DNA from: Sphingomonas alpina
GTDB lineage: Bacteria; Pseudomonadota; Alphaproteobacteria; Sphingomonadales; Sphingomonadaceae
DNA: 64,000 nt
Assembly: GCF_014490665.1 (NCBI RefSeq)
Contig: NZ_CP061038.1
Span: forward strand, 3,100,001-3,164,000
Direction of reading: 5' to 3'
Shown: positions 32,343 to 41,760 of the stretch, in pieces
How positions within the stretch are numbered: position 1 is the first letter of the stretch
How the letters are laid out: the number at the start of each line of letters is the position of its first letter
The notes under the pieces: model-generated
What the model was told of the DNA's origin: nothing
Database searches by the model: none
Seen by the model: the letters and a program-made list of their open reading frames with translations, nothing else
Position numbers and translations under genes: made by a program

Positions 32343-33287
32343 TCAGGCCCGAGCGCGCGCCGCGAGGAAGATATCAATCTCGCCGATCGCACGATTGCGG
32401 ATCGCATCACGCTCGCGCAGTATTTCGTGCGACGATTCCTTGCCGAAGCGCACGACGCGCGCATCCGGCAATTTTGCTGCCACCTGCAACGCGGCCTTGG
32501 GATTCACCAACTTGTCGGCCTCTGCGACGATCACGAGCGTAGGGACGGTCATCGTCTTCAACCGCGGGTCGTCGCGCTGGCGCCGGGTCGATTCGAATGC
32601 CTGCATCACCCAGCGCCAGCTTGGCGGGCCAAGCAGCAACTCGGGTTTGGTCGTCTGCCAGAAGATTTCATCATCATAGCGCGAGCGATCATGCGTGAGC
32701 AGCGCCTGGCGCGTCACGGTGGTCGCCGGACGTTCATTGTCCCGCCAGGCGGGTCGCGCCGAATTGCCGACGCCGCCGAGCAGCTTCGCCATCCGTTCGC
32801 CAAGCCGCGCCCCGAGCGGACTGTGCAGCCCAAGCATCGGCGCGATCAACACCGCCACATCGGGTTTTGCGACTCCTTCGGTCATCGCGCGCAGAATCAG
32901 ATGGCCGCCCATCGAATGGCCCATCAGCACCGTGGGCCCCACCGCCGCCAATTTCCATTCGGCCCAGAAGGCAGCGAAGTCGGCAATAAAAGTGCCGAAA
33001 TCCTCGATATGCCCGACATGAGAATCGGGCGATGTTCGCCCCGATCCGCCCTGACCGCGCCAGTCAAGCGACGTGATCGACCACCCCTGTGCGTGCCAAT
33101 GCGCGAAAACCTCCAGATATTTTTCGAAAATATCGCCGCGCCCGCCCTCGAATAAAATATTGCCGCGCCGGATCGTACCCTCGGCAGGCCAGTCGAAACG
33201 GCGGAATTCCCAGCCATCCGGGCCATGCCAGCGAGTGATTGCGGCACCCAGCGGAATGGCGCGGCGGAACGATTGAGGTGAATCCAT
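32343..33287 (-). CDS. Alpha/beta hydrolase, lysophospholipase-like
   Basis: This 314-residue hydrolase has the nucleophile elbow GHSMGGHLI near residue 145, the acid in VIVAEADKLVNPKAA and the His in FGKESSHEILRERD. The opening pattern LDWRGQGGSGRTSPDSHVGH resembles the PldB/monoacylglycerol lipase group. I start at the ATG at 33287 (MDSPQSFRRAIPLG); a TTG two codons upstream is possible. It diverges from cpaA across 48 bases. Confidence 0.85.
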   Translation of the reverse strand: MDSPQSFRRAIPLGAAITRWHGPDGWEFRRFDWPAEGTIRRGNILFEGGRGDIFEKYLEVFAHWHAQGWSITSLDWRGQGGSGRTSPDSHVGHIEDFGTFIADFAAFWAEWKLAAVGPTVLMGHSMGGHLILRAMTEGVAKPDVAVLIAPMLGLHSPLGARLGERMAKLLGGVGNSARPAWRDNERPATTVTRQALLTHDRSRYDDEIFWQTTKPELLLGPPSWRWVMQAFESTRRQRDDPRLKTMTVPTLVIVAEADKLVNPKAALQVAAKLPDARVVRFGKESSHEILRERDAIRNRAIGEIDIFLAARARA

Positions 33288-33335
33288 TGGCAATCGTTAC
33301 TTTTTGGAAAGCCATGCCGTCTAGGGAATTCCCTT

Positions 33336-33809
33336 ATGGGTTGGGGAAATCCGATAGCTTTGATGCTTGGCGCGCTCGCGCTGCTCCTTGTTTCCGCCGG
33401 GATCGAGGACGCGCGTCATCGCGAAATCGCCAATTGGAAGAATCTCGCGATCGCCCTCCTCGCTCCTGCCTGGTGGTGGGCAAACGGCTTGGCGGTCTGG
33501 CCTGACATGGCGATGCAATTCGGCATGGCTCTGGCCGTATTCGCGCTGTTCTGCGCTGCGTTCCACTTCGGCTGGATGGGCGGCGGCGACGTCAAGATGA
33601 TCGGCGCGCTCGCCTTGTGGTTCCCGTTCGTCCCGCTCGTCTCGATGCTGATCATCATGTCGCTGGTCGGCGGTGTGCTCACCGTCGTGCTGATGATCGA
33701 GCAGCGCGTCCGCAAGAAACCGGGGTCGCCGGAGATCCCTTACGGCGTCGCGATCGCGATCGCCGCCCTGCTTACTGTTCGCGAACCGATTTTTAACCAG
33801 TTTCTGTGA
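33336..33809 (+). CDS. cpaA: Prepilin peptidase CpaA (A24 family)
   Basis: CpaA is the membrane aspartyl peptidase that cleaves the leader from Flp pilin and pseudopilins. The 157-residue protein has about five helices and both catalytic aspartates: one in AGIEDARHREIANW and one in the GGGDVKMIGAL motif. It has no methylase domain, which is usual for Tad loci. It opens the pilus operon, 52 bases ahead of cpaB. Confidence 0.92.
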   Translation: MGWGNPIALMLGALALLLVSAGIEDARHREIANWKNLAIALLAPAWWWANGLAVWPDMAMQFGMALAVFALFCAAFHFGWMGGGDVKMIGALALWFPFVPLVSMLIIMSLVGGVLTVVLMIEQRVRKKPGSPEIPYGVAIAIAALLTVREPIFNQFL

Positions 33810-33861
33810 ATGATTAACGCCGGATCGACCGTGATCCGCGCTCGAAAAGGTCCGAAGCGTT

Positions 33862-34866
33862 ATGGATACCCGTAAGATCGTCCTGCTGGTGGGTGCATTG
33901 ATTGTCGCGGCAATCACCGCGTTCATGGCGCGCAGCCTGATCTCTGGCACACCGGCGCCTGTCGCCGGAGCCGCAACAACCGCCGCCGCGCCGATTGACG
34001 GTCCGGAAGTGCTGGTCGCGACGCGCGCATTGCCGGTCGGCACCATCCTCGACGCCACGGCGCTGAAATTTCAGCCCTGGCCCAAGGAACTGGTCGAGAA
34101 CGCCTATTACATCAAGGCCGACACCGACCTGAAGGCATTGCAGGGCACGGTCGTGCGCAACGCGATCACGGCGGGACAGCCGGTGACGCAGGGCGCGCTG
34201 GTAAAGCCCGGCGACCGCGGCTTCCTGGCAGCAGCGCTCGGTGCCGGCATGCGCGCCGTGACCATCCCGATTTCGGTACAGACCGGCGTCGCGGGCTTCG
34301 TATTTCCGGGCGACCGGATCGACCTGATCCTGACTCAGACGGTTCCCGGTGGCGGCGATGGCCCCCCGCTGAAGGCGTCCGAGACGATCATGCGCAACCT
34401 GCGCGTCCTCGCCACCGATCAGCGGACCGACAACACCACTGGTGAAGACGGCAAGACCGTGGTGCGCACCTTTTCCAACGTGACGATCGAGGCAACGCCG
34501 AAGATCGCCGAGCAGATCGCCGTCGCGCAGACGCTGGGCGCATTATCGCTGTCGCTGCGCTCGATCGCCGACAATAATTCCGAACTCGAACAGGCGATCG
34601 CCAGCGGGGATATCAAAGTTCCCGAAACCGACGATCCCAAAGCCGAGAAGGCAATGATGCTGAAGCTCGCCAGCCAGCCCGCCACCGGCAACAATACATT
34701 CGCCGTCGGTGCCGATGTGTCGCGCTTCCAGCGCCGCACCGTACCAGGAAAGAGTGCGGAAGGCAGCATGATGACGAGTGCGCCGGGGGCGCGCCAGCCG
34801 GGGGTTATCCGGGCGCGGCACCAGTACATGGCCCGGTCGTGCGTATCGCACGCGGCAACAACGTGA
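33862..34866 (+). CDS. cpaB: Tad pilus assembly protein CpaB (C-terminus frameshifted)
   Basis: CpaB (RcpC) is a periplasmic partner of the pilus secretin. The 334-residue reading has an N-terminal helix (VLLVGALIVAAITAFMARSL), an SAF domain at about 50-120 (VLVATRALPVGTILDATALKF) and the CpaB C-domain with AVTIPISVQTGVAGFVFPGDRIDL. After SMMTSAPGARQ the reading decays to Arg-rich sequence. Adding a base to the G5 run at 34785-34789 gives GPVVRIARGNNVTEVPVGG instead, so the true end is probably near 34894. Confidence 0.9.
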   Translation: MDTRKIVLLVGALIVAAITAFMARSLISGTPAPVAGAATTAAAPIDGPEVLVATRALPVGTILDATALKFQPWPKELVENAYYIKADTDLKALQGTVVRNAITAGQPVTQGALVKPGDRGFLAAALGAGMRAVTIPISVQTGVAGFVFPGDRIDLILTQTVPGGGDGPPLKASETIMRNLRVLATDQRTDNTTGEDGKTVVRTFSNVTIEATPKIAEQIAVAQTLGALSLSLRSIADNNSELEQAIASGDIKVPETDDPKAEKAMMLKLASQPATGNNTFAVGADVSRFQRRTVPGKSAEGSMMTSAPGARQPGVIRARHQYMARSCVSHAATT

Positions 34867-34895
34867 CCGAAGTTCCGGTCGGGGGAAGAAGTAAC

Positions 34896-36461
34896 ATGCG
34901 TATTGCGCTCACGCCGATCGGCTGGCCGCTGGCCGCCGTTCTTGTCGCGGCAACCGTGGGGGGCGCTTCAGTGCCTGCCCCGGCCCAGTCCGCTGCCGCA
35001 GCACCCGTATTGCAGGTCAATACCGGTCGAGGAAGGCTGATCACACTCGCCCGGCCGATGAGTGACGTGTTCGTCGCCAGCGACGCGATCGCCGACGTAC
35101 AGGTCCGGTCGGCCACGCAGATCTATATCTTTGGCAAGGCAGCGGGCGAGACGACGATCTCCGCCACCAACAAGGCAGGCGCCGTGGTCTATTCAGCCAC
35201 GGTCCGGGTCGGGAACAATTTTGATTCGATCCAGCAGATGCTGAACCTCGCCATGCCCGATGCGCACATCGTCGCGACGCCGATGAACGGTCTGGTTCTG
35301 CTGACCGGCACCGTCGCTGCGCCGGCGGACGGTGCCGAAGCGGAACGACTGGTCCAGGCCTATGTCGGCGATACCACAAAGGTGCTCAGCCGACTGAGGA
35401 ACGCGACCCCGTTGCAGGTCAACCTGCAGGTCAAGTTCGCCGAGGTCAGTCGCAGCTTCGTCAAGAATATCGGCGTCAACATGACCACGCGCGATACTGG
35501 CAGCTTCCTGTTCGGACTCAGCCAAGGCCGTCAGGGCACGATTTCGACGGCGCCGGGCGTTCTCGGTAGCGGCACGGTCGACGCCAATGGAGCATTGCCC
35601 GGTCAGACAATCGTGAAATTCCCGCCCAGTCTCGGCATGGGCTCCACGATTGGCGCGGCCGGCCGTTTCCTCGGTGTCGACCTACTTGCGTCACTCGACC
35701 TGGGCGAAACGATCGGTCAGGTTTCGACCCTGGCCAATCCGAACCTGACGGCCCTGTCGGGCGAGACCGGTACCTTCCTCGCCGGCGGTGAAATCCCGAT
35801 CCCGGTCAGCCAGGGGCTGGGCGCGGTATCGGTCGAGTATAAGCAATATGGCATCAGCCTGTCCTATACGCCGATCGTGCTGGCGGATGGTCGCATCTCG
35901 CTCCGCGTGCGCCCGGAAGTGTCGCAGCTGACCTCGGCAGGCGCGGTTCAGCTGAACGGGACGACCATCCCGGCGATCAGTACGCGGCGTGCGGAAACCA
36001 CGGTCGAACTGGGTTCGGGCCAGAGCTTCATGATCGCCGGGCTGCTGCAGAACAGCCATGACAATTCGATCGACAAGACCCCGGGCCTGGGCGACGTGCC
36101 GGTGCTCGGCGCCCTGTTCCGGTCGAACGGCTTCAAACGCAACGAAACCGAACTGGTGATCGTCATCACCCCATATCTGGTCAAGCCGGTCAACGCGAAC
36201 GACATCGTCCTGCCGACCGACGGCTACAAGGCGCCGACCGATCTTGGTCGCGTGCTGATGGGTGAACTTGGCGGCGGGGTTACCGGTGGCGACCGGCCCA
36301 AGCCGAGTATGGCGCCGTCCACCACTGCGGTTCCCTCTTTCGGCGCTGCTGCGCCGGTCCTGCCCGCTCCACGCGCCGAAGATCGCCGCGAGGAAAAGGC
36401 GCCGCCGCCAGGCAAAGCAAAGAAGGGCGCGCCAGTCGCTCCCGGTTTCAGCCTCAACTGA
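34896..36461 (+). CDS. cpaC: Tad pilus secretin CpaC
   Basis: CpaC (RcpA) is the outer-membrane secretin ring through which the pilus exits. The 521-residue protein starts MRIALTPIGWPLAAVLVAA after GGGGGAAGAAG, with a signal peptide ending in APAQS. A pilus-specific N-domain and a BON-like region (VLLTGTVAAPADGAEAERLV) precede the secretin domain, which ends VPVLGALFRSNGFKRNETEL and LVIVITPYLVKP. A Pro/Ala/Lys-rich tail follows. No separate pilotin was found. Confidence 0.95.
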   Translation: MRIALTPIGWPLAAVLVAATVGGASVPAPAQSAAAAPVLQVNTGRGRLITLARPMSDVFVASDAIADVQVRSATQIYIFGKAAGETTISATNKAGAVVYSATVRVGNNFDSIQQMLNLAMPDAHIVATPMNGLVLLTGTVAAPADGAEAERLVQAYVGDTTKVLSRLRNATPLQVNLQVKFAEVSRSFVKNIGVNMTTRDTGSFLFGLSQGRQGTISTAPGVLGSGTVDANGALPGQTIVKFPPSLGMGSTIGAAGRFLGVDLLASLDLGETIGQVSTLANPNLTALSGETGTFLAGGEIPIPVSQGLGAVSVEYKQYGISLSYTPIVLADGRISLRVRPEVSQLTSAGAVQLNGTTIPAISTRRAETTVELGSGQSFMIAGLLQNSHDNSIDKTPGLGDVPVLGALFRSNGFKRNETELVIVITPYLVKPVNANDIVLPTDGYKAPTDLGRVLMGELGGGVTGGDRPKPSMAPSTTAVPSFGAAAPVLPAPRAEDRREEKAPPPGKAKKGAPVAPGFSLN

Positions 36462-36499
36462 CGATGTCAAAACGTGAAGAGCCCATAAGGGATAGAACC

Positions 36500-37135
36500 A
36501 TGTTCAAGCGCAGCATCCTGATCGCCACGACTCTCGCCCCCGCCTTGCTGGTAGGCGCGTGCAGCACCGGCACGCAGAATCGCGGTCTCGAATCCGTCCA
36601 CCAGCCGGTCGTCAGCCGCACCGATCTCGTGTTCGATGCAAGCACCAGCGGCAATGGCCTGGCTCCCGGCGAAGCACAGCGCCTGGCCGGATGGATGCAG
36701 TCGCTGCGGCTTGGCTATGGCGACCGTGTCGCGATCGACGACCCCAACCCTTCGGGCAACGGTGTGCGTGACGATGTGCAGTCGCAGATCTCCCGTTACG
36801 GTCTGCTCCTCTCCGACGATGCGCCGGTCACCGGCGCACCGGTACAGCCCGGCATGGTCCGCGTGGTCGTCAGCCGGATGAAGGCCAGCGTCCCGGGATG
36901 CCCCGATTTCAGCCGCGTCAGCCAGCCCGAATTCGAGAGCAACACATCGTCGAACCAGGGCTGCTCGATCAATTCGAATCTCGCCGCGATGATCGCCAAC
37001 CCGACCGACCTGGTGCGCGGACAACCCGGCGCGGATGTCACCGATCCGGCATCGGCGACCAAGGCGATCGACGCCTATCGCAAGGCGCCGATCAGCGTCG
37101 GTACCAGCCAAGGCAAGAGCGGCGGGAGCAACTAA
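36500..37135 (+). CDS. cpaD: Tad pilus lipoprotein CpaD
   Basis: CpaD is an outer-membrane lipoprotein of the Tad machine. The 211-residue protein starts MFKRSILIATTLAPALLVGAC, with acylation at Cys21 and AAGGGAT as ribosome site. The middle, VDLVFDAS-like here RTDLVFDASTSGNGLAPGEA, and the Cys pair in VPGCPDFSRVSQPE and SNQGCSINSNLAAMIANP are typical of the family. It lies between cpaC and cpaE, with three bases to cpaE. Confidence 0.92.
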   Translation: MFKRSILIATTLAPALLVGACSTGTQNRGLESVHQPVVSRTDLVFDASTSGNGLAPGEAQRLAGWMQSLRLGYGDRVAIDDPNPSGNGVRDDVQSQISRYGLLLSDDAPVTGAPVQPGMVRVVVSRMKASVPGCPDFSRVSQPEFESNTSSNQGCSINSNLAAMIANPTDLVRGQPGADVTDPASATKAIDAYRKAPISVGTSQGKSGGSN

Positions 37136-37138
37136 GTC

Positions 37139-38416
37139 ATGAACGCACCTTTCAATCCGGGACGCGTCGGACACCGCGAACCCTTCGTCGCCTATGTCTG
37201 CGACGAGACCACGGCGGAATCGATCCGCCCGGTGGTCGCCGAAATGGGCTGGGCGCCCGAAAAGGTGAACAAGGGCGGGCTGCGCAATGCGGTCCAGTCG
37301 CTCTCGGTCTCGGCAAGCCCGCAGATCCTGTTCGTCGATCTTTCGGAATCGGGCGATCCGCTCAACGACATCAATGCGCTCGCCGAAGTGTGCGAGCCCG
37401 GCACGGTCGTGATCGCGGCCGGCCAGGTCAATGATGTGCGCCTGTATCGCGACCTGGTGGTCAGCGGCATTCAGGATTATCTGCTCAAGCCGCTTAGCCC
37501 CGACATGCTGCGTGAAGCCTTCACGCACGCACAGACGATGCTCAACGCGCCCAAGGCAATCGACCCCTCGGTCGAACGGCCGCATTGCTCGACCGCGGTG
37601 ATCGGCGCGCGCGGCGGCGTCGGCGCCTCGACCATCGCCACCTCCGTTGCCTGGGTGCTGAGCGAGAAGGGCAAGCGCAACACCGCTTTGCTCGATCTCG
37701 ACGTGCATTTCGGTACCGGCGCGTTGACCCTCGACCTTGAGCCGGGCCGCGGCCTGACCGACGCGATCGAGAATCCCAGCCGTATCGATGGCCTGTTCAT
37801 CGAACGCGCGATGGTCAAGTCGAGCGACACCTTGTCGGTGCTGTCGGCGGAAGCGCCAATCAACTCGCCGGTGCTGACCGATGGCGCCGCCTTCTATCAG
37901 TTGCAGGAAGAAATGCGCTCGGCGTTCGAATGCACCGTGGTTGATCTGCCGCGCGGCATGCTGGTGCTGCATCCGCATCTCATCACCGATGTGCAGATCG
38001 CCATCGTGGTAACCGAATTGACGCTCGCCGCTGCGCGCGATTCGATCCGCATCCTGTCATGGCTGAAGTCGAACGCACCGCAGACCCAGGTCTTCGTGGT
38101 CGCCAACCGCGTCCATGCCAATGCGCAGCTTGAGATCAACCGCAAGGATTTCGAAGGATCGATCGAACGCCGGATCGATTTCCTGATTCCCTTCGATCAG
38201 AAGATCGCGGCGCAATCGGCCAAGCTCGGCAAGCCGCTGGCTGAGGCCGGAAAGGGCTCGAAGACCGTCGCGCCGATCGTCGATCTTGCGATGAAGCTGA
38301 TGGGCGCAGGCGACGCGGCGGCGGAGAATTCACCGAAGAAGCTGGCTCCCAAGGGCACATCGTTGATGGGCAAGTTCGGCGATTTCAAATCAATGATGCC
38401 GAAGCGAAAAAAATAA
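37139..38416 (+). CDS. cpaE: Tad pilus localization protein CpaE/TadZ
   Basis: CpaE is a ParA/MinD-like ATPase that places the pilus machine at the cell pole. The 425-residue protein has an N-terminal receiver-like domain (QILFVDLSESGDPLND, then GIQDYLLKPLSPDML) and a deviant Walker A motif in VIGARGGVGASTIATSVAWV near 160, followed by LLDLDVHFGTGALTLDL. A Lys-rich tail ends KSMMPKRKK. The CpaF ATPase gene that usually follows is absent; the next gene is tadB. Confidence 0.94.
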   Translation: MNAPFNPGRVGHREPFVAYVCDETTAESIRPVVAEMGWAPEKVNKGGLRNAVQSLSVSASPQILFVDLSESGDPLNDINALAEVCEPGTVVIAAGQVNDVRLYRDLVVSGIQDYLLKPLSPDMLREAFTHAQTMLNAPKAIDPSVERPHCSTAVIGARGGVGASTIATSVAWVLSEKGKRNTALLDLDVHFGTGALTLDLEPGRGLTDAIENPSRIDGLFIERAMVKSSDTLSVLSAEAPINSPVLTDGAAFYQLQEEMRSAFECTVVDLPRGMLVLHPHLITDVQIAIVVTELTLAAARDSIRILSWLKSNAPQTQVFVVANRVHANAQLEINRKDFEGSIERRIDFLIPFDQKIAAQSAKLGKPLAEAGKGSKTVAPIVDLAMKLMGAGDAAAENSPKKLAPKGTSLMGKFGDFKSMMPKRKK

Positions 38417-38473
38417 CCGGTTCGAAGCGGTCGATTGACCGGATCGTAACCAAGCGGAGCGCTTGATACCGTA

Positions 38474-39448
38474 ATGGAATTGATGCCGTTCATCATGCTG
38501 TGCGGGGGCGCCTTTGCCGTCCTGCTGCTCATCGTCTTCGCCTTTGCCGGGCCTTCGGCGGAGCGTGCGCAGGCACGCCGTCTGTCGACGCTCCGCGCCC
38601 GGCACAGTGATTCGGCCAATGCCGCGGTCGAAGCGCAGATGCGCCGTATCACCGCCAGCCGCGGGACGCGGATGGACGGCGTCGCGATGCGTTTCCTGCC
38701 GCGTCCCGCTATCCTGAAAAAGCGTCTGGCAATGACCGGCAAGCCGTGGACGGTCGGCCAGTACGGCATGGCGACCGTTGGTATCTTCGTCGCTGTTACC
38801 ATTCTGCTGGCGCTCCAGGGCTTGCCCATTGCGCTGTCCATGCTGCTCGGCCTCGTGCTCGGCGCGGGCCTGCCGCATATGGTGGTCAGCTTCTTCATCA
38901 AGCGCCGCATCGCGCAATTCACCGCCAAGCTGCCCGACGCGATCGAGCTGCTGGTGCGCGGCCTGCGCTCCGGCCTCCCGATCACCGAAACCATCGCAGT
39001 GGTCGGCAACGAGGTCGAGGGTCCGGTCGGCGTTGAATTCCGCATGGTCACCGACAAGATGAAGATCGGCCGCACGCTCGACGTTGCGCTGCAGGACACC
39101 GCAGACCGGCTCGGCACGCCCGAATTCCAGTTCTTCGTCATCTCGATCGCGATCCAGCGCGAGACCGGCGGCAATTTGGCAGAAACGCTTGCCAATCTGG
39201 CCACCGTGCTGCGCATGCGCGGCCAGATGAAGCTCAAGATCAAGGCGATGTCGTCCGAATCCAAGGCGTCCGCCTACATCATCGGGTCGCTGCCGTTCAT
39301 CGTGTTCGGCATGATCTGGATGATCAACGGCAGCTATATGCAGAGCTTCTTCAGCGACGAACGGCTGATGGTCGCCGGTGGCGGTGGCATCCTGTGGATG
39401 GCGATCGGCGCCTTCATCATGGCCAAGATGATCAATTTCGAGATTTAA
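38474..39448 (+). CDS. tadB: Tad pilus inner-membrane protein TadB
   Basis: TadB is one of the two inner-membrane platform proteins of the Tad pilus. The 324-residue protein carries a T2SSF domain: four helices and the pattern LPDAIELLVRGLRSGLPITE near 155, then IQRETGGNLAETLANLATVL and GQMKLKIKAMSSESKASAYI. It needs TadC, the next gene, and a CpaF-type ATPase that is not in this window. Confidence 0.93.
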   Translation: MELMPFIMLCGGAFAVLLLIVFAFAGPSAERAQARRLSTLRARHSDSANAAVEAQMRRITASRGTRMDGVAMRFLPRPAILKKRLAMTGKPWTVGQYGMATVGIFVAVTILLALQGLPIALSMLLGLVLGAGLPHMVVSFFIKRRIAQFTAKLPDAIELLVRGLRSGLPITETIAVVGNEVEGPVGVEFRMVTDKMKIGRTLDVALQDTADRLGTPEFQFFVISIAIQRETGGNLAETLANLATVLRMRGQMKLKIKAMSSESKASAYIIGSLPFIVFGMIWMINGSYMQSFFSDERLMVAGGGGILWMAIGAFIMAKMINFEI

Positions 39449-39465
39449 GGAAGAATACGGGCATC

Positions 39466-40461
39466 ATGGGCGATACGGCTGGACCGACGATCCTTGGGGT
39501 CGATGTGATGATGGTGGCGACCCTGCTCGCCGGCGTCGCCGCATTCGCCGTATTGCTCGCCATCTATGCGGCGACAACGGTCCGCGACCCGATGATCAAG
39601 CGCGTCAAGGCGCTGAACGAACGCCGCGAGCAGTTGAAGGCGGGCATCACCGCATCGACCAAGCGCCGCGCCAAACTGGTCACCAAGAACCAGACCACCG
39701 ACCGCATCAAATCGATCCTGTCGTCGCTGCAGGTGCTGCAGGAAAGCCAGGTCAAGGCCGCGCAGATCAAGCTGATGCAGGCCGGCATCCGATCGAAGGA
39801 ATATGCCGTCGCGGTCATTTTCGGCCGCCTCGTCCTGCCGATCATCTTCGGCGGGCTGATGCTCTATCTCGTCTACGGCACCGAGATGTTCGCCGATTAC
39901 AGCGCGATCAAGCGCTACGGGATTGTCGCGGGGACGTTCATCCTGAGCTACAAGGCACCGGACATCTTCCTCAAGAACAAGATCACCAAGCGCTCCGATG
40001 CGATCCGCAAAGGCCTGCCCGATGCGCTCGACCTGCTGGTGATCTGTGCCGAAGCGGGACTCACTGTCGACGCCGCATTCCACCGCGTGTCGCGCGAACT
40101 GGGCCGCGCGTACCCTGAACTGGGCGACGAATTCACCCTGACCGCGATCGAACTCGGCTTTCTCAGCGAGCGCCGTCAAGCGTTCGAGAATCTCGCCATG
40201 CGAGTCAATCTCGACGCCATCAAGGGCGTGGTGACAACCATGGTACAGACCGAGAAATACGGCACGCCGCTGGCATCCGCGCTGCGCGTGCTCTCCGCCG
40301 AATTCCGCAACGAACGCATGATGCGCGCCGAGGAAAAGGCCGCGCGCCTGCCCGCGATCATGACCGTACCGTTGATCCTGTTCATCCTGCCGACGCTGTT
40401 CGTCGTCATTCTCGGGCCGGCCGCCTGCTCTATCTCCGACGCGTTCAAGGGCGGGATCTAG
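39466..40461 (+). CDS. tadC: Tad pilus inner-membrane protein TadC
   Basis: TadC is the second platform protein. The 331-residue reading begins MGDTAGPTILGVDVMMVATL after AAGGAAG, 17 bases behind tadB; an upstream in-frame ATG at 39394 lies within tadB and is rejected. The T2SSF pattern is LPDALDLLVICAEAGLTVDA near 185, with MRAEEKAARLPAIMTVPLIL towards the end and a final helix. Length is normal for the family. Confidence 0.93.
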   Translation: MGDTAGPTILGVDVMMVATLLAGVAAFAVLLAIYAATTVRDPMIKRVKALNERREQLKAGITASTKRRAKLVTKNQTTDRIKSILSSLQVLQESQVKAAQIKLMQAGIRSKEYAVAVIFGRLVLPIIFGGLMLYLVYGTEMFADYSAIKRYGIVAGTFILSYKAPDIFLKNKITKRSDAIRKGLPDALDLLVICAEAGLTVDAAFHRVSRELGRAYPELGDEFTLTAIELGFLSERRQAFENLAMRVNLDAIKGVVTTMVQTEKYGTPLASALRVLSAEFRNERMMRAEEKAARLPAIMTVPLILFILPTLFVVILGPAACSISDAFKGGI

Positions 40462-40556
40462 GGCCGGACCTAGCGCTTGATCCCGACCGCCTGACTCGTC
40501 AGGATTGTCACCGGCGCTGCAACCATTGCGCCGGGACTCGTCGGGAGACGATCGCA

Positions 40557-41228
40557 ATGCTGTTCACGACCTTTGGTCAATTCGTGGCGCTCCTGGTGCT
40601 GTTCTTCGGCGGACTGATGCTGGGACTCGGCCTGCATCCCGGCGGCAGGAAATGGCGCAAGCGACTTTACGCCGAGAGCGAGGCCTATAGCGCCTATCGA
40701 CGCAAGGCCGAGACCCAGATCCGCGAGGGCACCGCCCGCATCACCGAACTCGAGCGCGAGAACGATGCGCTCAAGGGAGTGAGCGCCCCGTCAAAGGCCG
40801 TCGCCGAGCCGACCACCGAAACCAGGATCGTCGAACCCGCCGACGCAAAGGATGACCCGGCTGCCGGGGAGCCGGTGCCCCGCTTTGCCTATGCCCCTGC
40901 CCTCGGACTGGCGCTCCCGGTTGCCGCCAGCGCCGCCGTCTCGGCCTTTCCGTCGCCCACCCCCGCGCCCGAGCCTGAGCCAGTGGTCGAAGCCGACGAT
41001 CTGTCACGCCTGCGCGGTGTGGACGAGCCGCTCAGGGCTCGGTTGGCCGATCTTGGCGTGAAGCGCTTTGCCGATATCGAGGATTTATCGGCCGAGGACG
41101 AAATGGCGCTGGAACGACGGCTCGACCTGCCTGCCGGCCGCATCGCGAGTGAACAATGGCGCGATCAGGCAACGCTGCTGCGTACCGGCAAGACCAAGGT
41201 GCATCGCACCCGCTTCGGGACCGCCTGA
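40557..41228 (+). CDS. Membrane-anchored protein with C-terminal HhH-like domain
   Basis: This 223-residue protein has one N-terminal helix (QFVALLVLFFGGLMLGLGL), a charged coiled-coil-like region near 40-75, a Pro/Ala-rich linker and a C-terminal helix-hairpin-helix-like domain, LSRLRGVDEPLRARLADLGV then KRFADIEDLSAEDEMALERR. Such domains occur in bacterial proteins of unknown role. It lies 95 bases after tadC, so it may belong to the pilus transcript. A DNA-binding role is only an inference from the fold. Confidence 0.7.
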   Translation: MLFTTFGQFVALLVLFFGGLMLGLGLHPGGRKWRKRLYAESEAYSAYRRKAETQIREGTARITELERENDALKGVSAPSKAVAEPTTETRIVEPADAKDDPAAGEPVPRFAYAPALGLALPVAASAAVSAFPSPTPAPEPEPVVEADDLSRLRGVDEPLRARLADLGVKRFADIEDLSAEDEMALERRLDLPAGRIASEQWRDQATLLRTGKTKVHRTRFGTA

Positions 41229-41232
41229 CGGT

Positions 41233-41760
41233 TCAGCCCGTCACTGCCGAGCAGCGCGCCGATCGCCGCGCCGCATCGATCGGCGTGAAATTGGCGCGGT
41301 TCTCGATCAGGATGCGGATCAACGCCACGCCGCGATTGCCATCGACTCGCACAGTCTCGGCCCCCGCCGGGATCGATTGCCCGGCGCGTGCAATGGCGAT
41401 GCGCAGCGGCTTGCGCATGCCCCCGGCGTCGTTGCGCACGAATACGGCATTGGTGTTCGCATCGAAGATCGACAGCGACCAATAGGGTGCCGTAACCGGC
41501 GTCGCCTCGATCAGCACCGGGCCGTGGGAAAGGTCATAGGGGCAGGAGGAATAGGCGAGGTCAGGGCTCGGCCGAACGATGGTGCGCGAGGCCGCGGTGG
41601 CGAGCGGCGTGTGCTTCATCTGGTTGAAGCCGCCGATCGACGCGACGCGCTTCACCGCGAGCCACATCAGCATGCGCGGCGTGGCGATCAGGGTCACCTG
41701 CCAGGCGGTGACTCCAAGCAGAATTCCGAACATCAGCGGCAAGGTCCAGCGACGCGTCAT
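41233..41760 (-). CDS. DUF1254-like membrane-anchored protein
   Basis: The 175-residue protein has a signal-anchor helix (LPLMFGILLGVTAWQVTLIA) and the stretch SPDLAYSSCPYDLSHGPVLI, which recalls DUF1254. Its start overlaps the stop of the next upstream gene as ATGA (41757-41760). It ends 4 bases from the HhH-protein stop on the other strand. The function is unknown; in other bacteria DUF1254 and DUF1214 often form one fused protein. Confidence 0.7.
   Translation of the reverse strand: MTRRWTLPLMFGILLGVTAWQVTLIATPRMLMWLAVKRVASIGGFNQMKHTPLATAASRTIVRPSPDLAYSSCPYDLSHGPVLIEATPVTAPYWSLSIFDANTNAVFVRNDAGGMRKPLRIAIARAGQSIPAGAETVRVDGNRGVALIRILIENRANFTPIDAARRSARCSAVTG

Noticed and set aside
34839..34895. 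A longer CpaC N-terminus
   Set aside because: The extra residues read as the likely end of CpaB, and the signal peptide and ribosome site fit the ATG at 34896.
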